Source of the DNA: Juglans regia
Taxonomy: Eukaryota > Streptophyta > Magnoliopsida > Fagales > Juglandaceae
Direction: 5' to 3'
DNA length: 64,000 bases
Assembly: GCF_001411555.2 (NCBI RefSeq)
Contig: NC_049914.1
Location: 13,118,582-13,182,581 of the forward strand
In this document: one piece after another, positions 1 through 9,823 of the stretch
How positions within the stretch are numbered: the first letter of the stretch is position 1
Layout: each line of letters opens with the position of its first letter
Translations under genes and position numbers: made by a program
The notes under the pieces: model-generated
Told to the model about the DNA's origin: nothing
The model's database searches: none
The model's input: the letters and a program-made list of their open reading frames with translations, nothing else

Positions 1-206
1 TACTGCTGTAAGGATGGTATTCCTCCCCTTTGGTGAGGTTTTGAATAAAATGGAAGGTTTAAAAAAATAATAAATAAAAAAATAAGGTGATGGAGGTGTG
101 AACTGAAGGAATAGGAGGGGTCTCGGCTGGAGTAAAAAGATTTTCTCAAGTCTTGAAATCTGTTGGTCTTGGATTGGAGCTTTGTGATTCTATCTCTTGC
201 AATAGC

Positions 207-252
<46 letters not shown>

Positions 253-1211
253 GGTTGTGTGACTGGGTATTTTAAGGAGGGTGTCGCCTGTATCATGAAG
301 GAGAGAAGAAAGAAAAACTTCAAAATGGGAAGATCATGTATGATCAGGTAGGAGCTTGGAGTTTATCTCTAAGGCCTTGTCTGGGTAACAAGGTTTCTCA
401 AATTATTCTCAAGGTATTTTGAAGTATTTTATGGTGTTTTTAGGATTTTTCAGATATTTATTTTTTCAAGCATCATACAAATATAAAATAATTTTTAACT
501 TTTTCATCTAACTATTACCTAAGCATTATTCAAACACAAAATCTAATACAATTTTTTCAATTTTTCAAATAAAATATAAAAATAATTCAACTTTTTTAAA
601 TTTTAAAACAAAAATAATATTCAAATAATTTTTTAAATTTATAATATTTTTATTCAACTTTTTATATTTTCTTTTCAAAATCTATTAAAATATTTTTATA
701 ATTATTTATAGATATTTTAAAATATTCAAATGCGACTTTGCATTAACATGCTGTGGAAAAGTAAGAAATAAACGTGTCTACCTAGAAATAAATGTGTCTA
801 CCTAATTTACAGACCCTACTTTGAATGGTGGACGTCAAAAGAAGGGTAGGTGGGAGTGGCTATGATGAAAAGAACATCATCCCATGTAAGTACATGGTAC
901 TGACTTGTGACTCTTATCTCAAGTACATTTGGTCAATATCGCTGATCTGATGCTCACCATGATCACTTTGTTCCAATCCATTGATAAATTTTTTTGCTAT
1001 TATTTCTGAACTGTTGTCTGGAGAAGGAATACGAGGTAAAAACTTCAGAAACCTTTTTTGGTCTTCCATTGGTTGTTTCTTCAACATGTTTTCTGTCTCA
1101 ATTTGCTGATGCTTTTTTTTATTCTATAGAATAATTCTTTGATTTGCAAATATATTGGTTTCACGATCCTTTATTCTCTTGCTTTAGTCATTGGATGCAG
1201 AATTGTTTTGC
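1..1211. repeat. Direct duplication, copy A
   Basis: This segment is nearly the same sequence as 2369-3673. Both begin TACTGCTGTAAGGATGG and run to the shared stretch around TTGGATGCAGA. The window opens exactly at the start of the shared block, so copy A may continue to the left. It contains a long (AT)n run at about 210-248 that is much shorter in copy B. I see no coding capacity: the short reading frame at 163-351 is mostly the translated AT microsatellite. Copy B lies just upstream of the NLR gene, so copy A may be the leader of a neighbouring or lost NLR paralogue. That last point is inference. Confidence 0.85.
208..249. repeat. (AT)n microsatellite
   Basis: An uninterrupted TA/AT run of about 40 bases inside copy A. 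The matching site in copy B (about 2576-2592) is much shorter, so the array has expanded or contracted since the duplication. Confidence 0.9.
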
Positions 1212-1759
1212 AGCTCTCTTGAGTGCAAAACAGATTGTACTTCTTCTAATGACAGACTCTCTCTACCATACATCATAGTATCTTTAAGATTTGCATAAGA
1301 AGAATCTAACGAGCTTAACAATAGAATAACTTAGTCCTCATCATCAATTTTTATGTCTATATTTGCAAGATCCATGATGATCTTGTTAAATTCATCAATA
1401 TGTTCTTCCATAGACATACCTGGAGTCATCTTGAAAGTGTAGAGCTTGGTCTTCTTATGGAGTCTATTTGCCAAAGACTTGGTCATGTAAAGGCTTTCTA
1501 ATTTTAGCCAAACTCATGTTGCAGTGTCTTCTTTGGTAACTTCCCTCAAGACGTTGTCACCAAGGGAAAGAATGATGGTGCTGTGTGCCTTCTGCAAGAC
1601 TTGTATTTTTTCTTTTTCTGGTAAGGAACTCAGATTCTTTTCACCAAGAAGTGCATCTTGAAGACCCTGTTGAACCAGTAGTGCTTTCATCTTAATCCTC
1701 TACAGACCAAAATCATTCTTTCCAGTGAATTTCTCAACATCAAACTTGGTTGTCCCCAT
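1212..1759 (-). pseudogene. Degenerate copia gag (TNT/RE1-like, UBN2 type)
   Basis: Read on the minus strand from an ATG at 1757-1759, this gives a recognisable Ty1/copia Gag N-terminus. It opens MGTTKFDVEKFTGKND and includes segments such as LYMTKSLANRLHKK, a typical Gag core. Three in-frame stops interrupt it where the family normally has W or Q, so it is dead. The reading is lost at about 1212, where copy A of the flanking duplication starts. Everything downstream (zinc knuckle, protease, integrase, RT) is missing. The primer-binding site and one LTR follow immediately to the right, so this is the 5' end of a truncated element. Confidence 0.88.
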
Positions 1760-1772
1760 TGAACCTGGGCTA

Positions 1773-1785
1773 GCTCTTGATACCA
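1773..1785 (-). other. Copia primer-binding site (initiator tRNA-Met)
   Basis: On the minus strand the sequence is TGGTATCAAGAGC, the standard plant-retroelement site complementary to the 3' end of initiator tRNA-Met. It sits two bases inside the LTR and just before the gag ATG, in the correct order. Confidence 0.85.
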
Positions 1786-1787
1786 CT

Positions 1788-2285
1788 TGTTACAATTATG
1801 TCCCCTTTGTCTTTCTACCAGAGCTGAATTTCGTTTCACCAAGTTTGCCAAGAATTCTACAGGAAATAAACAAGATAAAAACAGAAAGTAAAGTACTTAA
1901 GAAAATAGAAGAATTACATGGTTCGATCCTAATGATCTACATCCACGGCAGAAACAGCTAGGAGCTTTATCTCTTATTTATTAAGATGAACAATACAGTT
2001 TGTATACAAGTTCACAACCTCTCATAATTCCCTCTCACAAAGACTATCTGTCGAGTCTTTTATCTCACTTGCACTCCTGTATTCCTTCCTCTCTTTTTAT
2101 ATATATAAAACAATTACAGAGCCTCTCATTTATACACTTGTATAAATTACAAAGATAAAATGATCCTGCAGCCCTTCACCTCAAAGTAATATAATTACCC
2201 GAGTCTTGATTCTTGATTCTTGGCAACAGACTTTAATACACTTTAACATGAGTAAGGATCTAATTGTTTGACATCTTATTTAACA
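1788..2285 (-). mobile_element. 5' LTR of truncated copia element
   Basis: A 498-bp segment with inverted ends TGTTA (1788) and TAACA (to 2285). It abuts a tRNA-Met primer-binding site and a copia gag relic, all in minus orientation. No partner LTR is in the window. The element is cut off inside gag at about 1212, so no target duplication can be checked. The outer end is inferred from the matching TGTTA/TAACA termini. Confidence 0.75.
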
Positions 2286-2368
2286 TATAAGAATTAATTT
2301 ACTTGGTTTGATTGTTTTTCTTCAGTTTGAATTGTATTGTGTCTATATTGTTTTCGTTGACTGGTTGC

Positions 2369-3673
2369 TACTGCTGTAAGGATGGTATTCCTCCCCTTTG
2401 GTGAGGTTTTGAATAAAATGGGAGGTTTAAAAAAATAATAAATAAATAAATAAGGTGATGGAGGTGTGAGCTGAAGGAATAGGAGGGAGGGCTCTCGGCT
2501 GGAGTAAAAAGAATTTCTTCTTGAAATCTGTTGGTCTTGGGTGGGAGCTTTGTGATTCTATCTCTTGCAATAGCGTGTATATATATATATACATATGGTT
2601 GTGTGATTGGGTATTTTAAGGAGGGTGTCGCCTGTATCACGAAGGAGAGAAGAAATAAAAACTTCAAAATGGGAAAATCATGTATTGCACTATAAGAAAA
2701 TTACTTATTTGCGATCAGTTAATTCCAACAAAATAACTATTTACAATTAAAATTAGTTGTAAATAGTCTTTTGGTTACAACAAATTAATCACAAAAACTC
2801 GTTTTTCTTGTAGTGTCGGATAGGAATTTGGAGTTTATCTCTAAGGCCTTGTCTGGGTAACAAGGTTTCTCAAATTATTCTCAAGGTATTTTGAAGTATT
2901 TTATGGTGTTTTTAGGATTTTTCAGATATTTATTTTTTCAAGCATATTCATACAAACGTAAAATAATTTTTAACTTTTTCATCTAATCATTACTTAAACA
3001 TTATTCAAACACAAAATCTAATACAATTTTTTTAAATAAAATATAAAATCAATTCAACTTTTTTAAATTTAAAATAAAAATAATATTCAAATAATTTTTT
3101 AAATTTACAATATTTTTATTCAACTTTTTATATTTTCTTTTCAAAATCCATTAAAATATTTTTATAATTATTTATAGATATTTTAAAATATTCAAATGCG
3201 ACTTTGCATTAACATGCAGTGGAAAAGTAAGAAATAAACGCGTCTACCTAGAACTAAATGTGTCTACCTAATTTACAGACCCTACTTTGAATGGTGGACG
3301 TCAAAAGAAGGGTAGGTAGGAGTGGCTATGATGAAAAGAACATCATCCCATGTAAGTACATAGTACTGACTTGTGACTCTTATCTCAAGTACGTTTGGTC
3401 AATATCGCTGATCTGATGCTCACCATGATCACTTTGTTCCAATCCATTGATAAATTTCTTTGCTATTATTTCTGATCTGTTGTCTGGAAAAGGAATACGA
3501 GGTAAAAACTTCAGAAACCTTTTTTGGTCTTCCATTGGATGTTTCTTCAACATGTTTTCTGTCTCAATTTGCTGATGCTTTTTTTTATTCTATAGAATAA
3601 TTCTTTGATTTGCAAATATATTGGTTTCACGATCCTTTATTCTCTTGCTTTAGTCATTGGATGCAGAGTTGTT
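2369..3673. repeat. Direct duplication, copy B
   Basis: Second copy of the block at 1-1211, in the same orientation. Differences from copy A are scattered substitutions, a shorter AT microsatellite and a 128-bp MITE at 2688-2815. Similarity ends near 3673, about 360 bp before the NLR start codon, so the block forms the distal upstream region of that gene. The internal AT-rich part (about 2845-3190) has no coding signal. Confidence 0.85.
2688..2815. mobile_element. 128-bp CACTA-like MITE
   Basis: The ends are CACTATAAGAAAA and, reverse-complemented, CACTACAAGAAAA: 13-bp terminal inverted repeats with one mismatch that start with CACTA. Copy A of the surrounding duplication (about 335-345) lacks it, giving a natural paralogous empty site. 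The element is too short to encode a transposase, so it is non-autonomous. A clean 3-bp target duplication is not obvious because the flank differs slightly between copies. Confidence 0.85.
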
Positions 3674-4033
3674 TTTCGACATCTCAAATCAAAGAAAAAA
3701 AATTAAGAACAAGAGGTCAATTGACACAACCGGCCAATCATTTACAATTATTCATATCTTTTTGTCTCAATTTACAATTGAGTTGTTTTTTTCTCTCTCT
3801 ATATTATGTTTTTTTATCTGTAAATGGGCAGTAGGAGGCAAATTATGTCTAGTTAGCATTTTCCATTGCTATTGTTTTCGGAATATTTTTATTCTTACAT
3901 TTCAATTTGTTTGCGAACTTATCTTTCTGCATCTCATTTCACATTTCATGTAGTTACCAAAAAAAGCAAAACTGAGAAAAGAAAATAAAAAATTGCAAAA
4001 GCAGAGAACGAACGAAAGAAAGAAGGAACGAAA
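3674..4033 (+). promoter_or_regulatory. Proximal promoter and 5' leader of the NLR gene
   Basis: A 360-bp unique stretch between the duplication and the NLR ATG. It is T-rich at first (TATATTATG near 3800 could serve as a TATA region) and becomes A/G-rich just before the start codon, as plant leaders often do. Two overlapping short reading frames (3610-3834, 3657-3953) are T-rich low-complexity sequence and are not credited. Transcription start is not defined. Confidence 0.45.
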
Positions 4034-7000
4034 ATGGAGACTCTGTTGTCATCATTTTTCGGAAAAATTGGAGAATTCTTGGCTACTCTTTGCGGAGAAC
4101 ATGTTGGCTATTTGATTTCCTATGAGAAGAACATCACGAAAGTAAACGAGCATTATCAGACGCTACTTTTAAAGAAGGAGGCCGTGCAACAATCCGTTGA
4201 AGGAGCCGATTGGAATCAAGAAGTAATCGCACGTGAAGTTCAGACATGGCAAACAAATGTGGACATAAGAATTGAAGAGCTTCGGAAATTCCTTGAAGAA
4301 GATGTTAAAGCTAATACGATGTGCTTGAATGGGTGGTGCCCAGACTTGAAGTTTCGTTACTCCTTAGGTAAGAAATCTCAAAAGAATACTGAAGCCATAG
4401 ATGAGCTATTACAAGAAGGTGAAAGATATGATCGAGTGTTCATTCGTGCTCCTCCGTTGGAAGTAGGATCAACATCCAATGGACGCTTTAAGAATTTCGA
4501 GTCAAGAAAGAAACAGATTAATCAAGTTTTGGAGGCTCTAAGGGATGACAAGATGGACATGATTGCGATATGTGGTATGGGAGGCATCGGGAAGACAGAA
4601 ATGGCCAAAGAGATAGCCAAAAGAGTAAAAAGTGATAATTTATTTGATAAAGTTACAATTGCAGTGGTGTCTCAAAATCCAAACCTGAAGGAGATTCAAG
4701 GCGAAATTGCGGAGCACCTAGGCCCGAAACTTAATGATGAGACTTTACCAGGAAGAGCAATTGAACTACATTCAAGACTGGTGAACAGAGGTAAGGTCCT
4801 CATAATATTGGATGATGTTTGGGAACCATTGAATCTCGAGGCTATTGGAATTCTTCATGGAGATAAAGATAATAGTTGGAAAATCTTGCTTACCTCAAGA
4901 AATCAACTAACTTGCAATCAAATGAATACTCAGAAGATTTTTCCAATCGAACTCTTGTCTAAAGAAGAAGCATGGAATTTTTTTAGAGAGATGGCAGGTG
5001 ATTCATGTATTGGTAGCCCCAGTCTACGACTAAAAGCCAAAATGGTTGAAGAGGAATGTGGACGTTTACCTATTGCTATTGCAACTGTTGGAAGTGCTAT
5101 GAGAAACATTAGCAATGAAGATGAGTGGGATGGCGCGCTTGAGCAGCTTAAAAAGTCTATTCCACTTAATATCACTGGTCTAAATGCAAGGGTCTATGCC
5201 AGCATAGAGTTCAGTTACAGTCATTTAAAAAGTGAAGAAGCCAAGTCGTGCTTTCTTCTATGTTGTTTGTTTCCAGAAGATTATAATATACCTATTGAAG
5301 ATTTAGTAAGATACGGAGTTGGGCGAAGGTTGTTTGTAGACATTGATACAATAGCAGAAGCAAGGCGAAGAGTCCATGCAATTGTTCATAATCTTAAAAG
5401 ATCAAATCTATTGCTAGATAGTTGGCAAAAAGCATTCATTAAAATGCATGATGTTGTAAGAGATGTTGCCATATCAATTGCATCCAGAGATGAAAATGGT
5501 TTTATGGTCAGATGTGATGTTGGACTTAAAGAATGGCCACATAAGGATACATATGAAGGCTTTGCCGCAATTTCTCTTATGCTTGGAAAAAAAACAAAAC
5601 ATCCCGAAGGGTTGAAGTGTCCTAGACTTCAGCTTTTGCAACTGTCATCTTCCATTTTTCGACTCCCACCTAATATGTTTGACGGAATGAAGGAAATAAG
5701 AGTGTTGTCTTTAGAAAGAATGTCTTTGAAACCATTGCCACCATCAATTCAGGTCCTTAAGAATCTTCGAATGTTGAAGTTGGAGAATATGTACCATTTA
5801 AAAAATGTGTCGGTAATTGGAGCGCTTGAGAAACTAGAAATGTTGAGCTTTTGTGGTTCTGAAATCGAAGAGGTTCCGAAGGAAATAGGAAATCTTAGTC
5901 AGCTGAAGTTGCTAGATCTATCGAGATGCTTTTATCTTGAGCGAATTGCAGCTGGTGTCCTATCATGTTTATCTCGACTGGAAGAATTGTACGCGTATGA
6001 ATTTGAGAATTGGAAATCTACAGGAGAAAATGGAGGAGGAACAGATAATGCAAGCCTTGCCGAAATAATCCTGTATTCCCATCAAATGATGGCTTTAGAA
6101 ATTTCTCTGCCAAGTATAAAGTTCTTGCCACAAGACTTGCACTTCAGAAACCAAAAGATGAAATTTAGGATAAAATTTGCACCTTGGAATGGTGAAGAAA
6201 AATGGAGAAATTTAAGGGTTCATACCAAAGAAAAGCTAGAAATGAGATATTTTTCAGAAGAGGACGAATTGAGACTCGATGGTGACGCAAGAGATATTGT
6301 GGAAAAGCGGGCGAATATTGCTCCACTATTGGATAAATCTCAAGTTTTGATATTGAAGAATATAAAAAACTCAAAAAATATTTTGCATGATTTAGACCGA
6401 AAAGGTTTTCCATACTTGAAGGATCTTCGAGTTGCTCGATGTGAAGATTTAGAATATTTGCTCGATGTCAGACCAGACGACACTCTACATGTTGTTGCCT
6501 TCCCTCTCTTGGAGTCACTAAAGCTCTCTCGGTTGGCTAATTTAAAAGAGATATATTATAGCAAAGTCTCGGAGAGGCCCTTTAGTAGTAGAGGTGCCCT
6601 CAACAACCTAAGATATCTTCGGTTACGTCACTGCAAGAGTTTGAAACATGTCTTTTCAGTGCCCATAGCGAGCAGTTTGGTTCAACTCCAAGATTTAGAC
6701 ATAAGTTATTGTCGAAATATAGAACAAATTTTCTCTTTGGAAGGCGGAGAACATAAGAAGGCATTTTTTGAAATGAATTTGCCGAAATTGAAGAAAATGA
6801 GTCTCTGGGAACTACCAATGCTCATTGGTTTTTGTAAAGCAATGGATCCTATTGATGAGGTATGATTTTTTCCCTTTCCTCTCTCGTTCTGTCTCCATTT
6901 TGGTTACATGCATGCAATTTTATCAGTCGTTCGGTATTTATTTTTAGTTAACAAATCATTGAATTATATAATTGGTTGTTACCTCTTTTCAAAACTAAAA

Positions 7001-9322
7001 AATACAGAAGAAATAGGAAAAAATAAAATCCACGCTATATATTTACAGACCCACACATATATATATATATAATTTAGGTTTGACACTTGTTCATGATATT
7101 CGAACTTGTGAATTTGACAGATAAAAGGATCTTCTATCACTGAACTATTTTCATCCAACACCATTTCTTGGATACCCAATTTAGAAGAACTTGAAGTTGT
7201 GCATTCAGATAGGCTACAAGTGCTATTTAATCTGGAACTAGAAGGACAAAAGGTCAAAGAGAAATGTACACTTTCTCAATTGACAACTCTGTCCTTACAC
7301 AGTTTATCGGCATTGACACATGTGTGGAAGAATATTCCGCGAGGATTTCAAGGCTTTCACAATTTGGTGGAAATTGCAATCAATAGTTGCGATAATCTAA
7401 CATATTTGTTTTCAACTTCTGTTGCGAAACTGCTTGTACAACTTCAATCAGTATATATTTTGCATACCAATCTGATGGAAAATATTATTCAAAGAGAGCA
7501 AGAAGCTGGAGATGAAAGGGAAACAGATGTGATTGTATTCCCTAAACTCAGTACCTTCGAACTAAGGGGAGCACTGAATTTCGCGAGTTTTAATACGGAA
7601 GCCTGTCCTATTAAATTGCCATCCATAATAAGCATCAGTTTGGGGAATTGTCCAAAATTGAAGACATTTGGGTTAGAAACTCAGAGCCGAAGAAAACCAA
7701 AGAAAATGGACACAAAACTGGATTCAAGAGTAGTACGAGATTCCCTTGATTTTCTTGAGTCATGTGTACCACATCGCAAGAATTATAAACGGGAGGTTGT
7801 GTCAGATCAAAGCATCAGCAAGAGATCCAAAGGAAGCTCCTCTGTAGGGCGAACTAAACACTACAAGCATGGACAAATACCAAATGATCCTGCAATCACA
7901 GAGGTCTGTAACTCTTTGTTCACATTTTCTTTCATTTTCGTTTTGCTTAAAAATGTCAACCACTGATTTGACCAACCTTTTTATTGTGTACGCATTCCAG
8001 TTTTTAATTATCATGAGTTGATTCATGGATTTTCCTTATTACTATATGCTTTAATTTCATTTTACAAAGAAATGACACGATGCAGTATAAATGTTATTGC
8101 AAGCCTTACTACTAGTTGTGGGTATGTGGTCTTGTCTTTTGTTCTCTTAGGATAAATTCATGAAGAGTTTAGCTAGATAAAGACCTTTTGTGTGTAACCT
8201 TTGATGTACATGCATTCCAATTCTTAATTCTTTTGTCTCATAATGGTAAAAAAAAAAAAAAAAGTCTTATTTCAAAATGTTCATGTCTTTTTCTGTTCAA
8301 GTAGTATTTGTTAACAATTTTTAATATGTTGATAGGTTACATTGACTAAGCAAGAGCAAAGTGTGGCTCTTATCCAATCCAACTTGGTTGAGACTTTGCA
8401 AAATCTAGAAAGACTTGATGTAAATGCTTGTGATTTATTGGAAGTGATATTTCAACTGGAGGGACTGCATGTTGAGGAAAGCCAGCTTGTCTTCGACAAT
8501 TTGACAGAGTTAAGTTTATTCTCCTTATCGAAGTTGGTGCATATATGGAAGAAGGGTCCACAAGAAATTAGAGGCTTCGGTAACTTGAAAATTCTACGAG
8601 TCGAAGGGTGTGACAGTTTGAAATACTTATTCTCACCATCTGTAGCTAAACTTCTCGTGAAATTAGAGGAAATGGAAATTTCGAACTGCCAGGAAATGGA
8701 TAAAATCCTTGCAAAAGGATTAGGAGAAGAAGAAGAGAGAGAGGTGATTGTATTTCCCAGAGTGATTTCCCTCTCACTCGAGGATTTACCAAAATTAGAG
8801 TGTTTTTGCAACGAAGCAAATGCTTTTGACTGGCCGTCCCTGGAGAAAATAAGAATAGTTAGATGCAAGAGCTTGAAAATGTTTGTCCCAACAGAGATGA
8901 AAACTCCTAAACTACAAGGAGTACATACAAATGATCACTGGAACAGTACCTTGCAGCCCATGGTAGGAGTAGACCTCAATGCCACCATACAACACATGAT
9001 CATCAAAGGAAAGGTACGTACGGTACTCACATTCTATAGTAAACATTCTTTATAAAAGGGTAAACTTTTAATTCAATGATTTTGAATAAATCGTAGATAC
9101 AGAAAATTGCATCGCATTAATTATTATGTTTAAAAAACTGACAAACATCGATATTGATCTCTCATCAGCAGCAACGCAATTAATGTTTCAATATCCAAGA
9201 AGTTGTATCATTGGGTTATCTAACCTGATCTCTGCTTATAGGCCGACTCCGATGACGAGGACTCCAATGAAATTATCTATGCTTCATCATCTTCTGAGGA
9301 CGTAGATTTCGAAGGTACTTAA
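4034..9322 (+). CDS. CC-NBS-LRR disease resistance protein (At4g27190-like NLR)
   Basis: Putative intracellular immune receptor. Exons 4034-6859, 7121-7903, 8336-9013 and 9242-9322 all join in phase 0 at GT..AG introns and encode 1455 aa. Exon 1 carries a helical N-terminus, then the NB-ARC: P-loop GMGGIGKT at 181-188, kinase-2 LIILDDVW at 256-263, RNBS-B ending LLTSR near 289, GRLPIAIA near 343 and MHD at 471-473. Leucine-rich repeats follow from about 520 to 1420, in the irregular style of the RPS2/At4g27190 group. Exon 2 ends with a Lys/Arg-rich insert (about 1131-1200). Exon 4 adds a 26-residue tail with ten acidic residues. Every NB motif is intact and there is no stop, so it looks functional. 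A candidate AATAAA lies at 9372. The last exon is the least certain: its stop follows a possible donor (GAAG|GTACTT at 9314), and more exons could exist. No TIR or RPW8 domain is seen. The pathogen recognised is unknown. Confidence 0.93.
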
Positions 9323-9818
9323 AACTAATTAGGAATTATATTATCTTTAAGTTTGTTTTTCCTCAAATTGTAATAAATTGTTTTGTTTGATTTTCTCCCT
9401 TTAATTTTGTCTGATGATCTCTGCCCTCCCGTCTGTGTGTATTTTCTACCGTCAGTTTGTTGTGTATTTATAAATTTTATTTATTTATTTTGAACAACTT
9501 TAAGATGATATTTGCCTATATATATAATTTTCAAACAGATATATAGATGCCTTGGATTAATATTTACTAATCCAATTGTTATTCCATTTTGTCTGACTTA
9601 TTTATTTATTATTTTGCTAAGCTTTGACTTACAACTTTACATATATATTATTATAGACATGGTTATCCCTAATCTTTATTTTTATAATCGGATTAGCTTG
9701 ACCATGATTCTCTTGTCATATTATCATTTTTTTTTTTTTAATTTTGGTATGGCTACATGATTGATTTTTATTTATATTTAATGCATATGCTTTTATTTAG
9801 TTAATTGAAGAATTGACA
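9323..9818. other. 3' region of the NLR, no gene
   Basis: AT-rich sequence after the NLR stop, with a candidate poly(A) signal AATAAA at 9372-9377. The frame at 9512-9760 is T-rich and composition-driven. Nothing else is recognised before solo LTR 1. Confidence 0.6.
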
Positions 9819-9823
9819 ACTTG

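Noticed and set aside
163..351. 62-codon frame with an Ile-Tyr repeat
   Set aside because: It is the translation of an (AT)n microsatellite inside a duplicated non-coding block.
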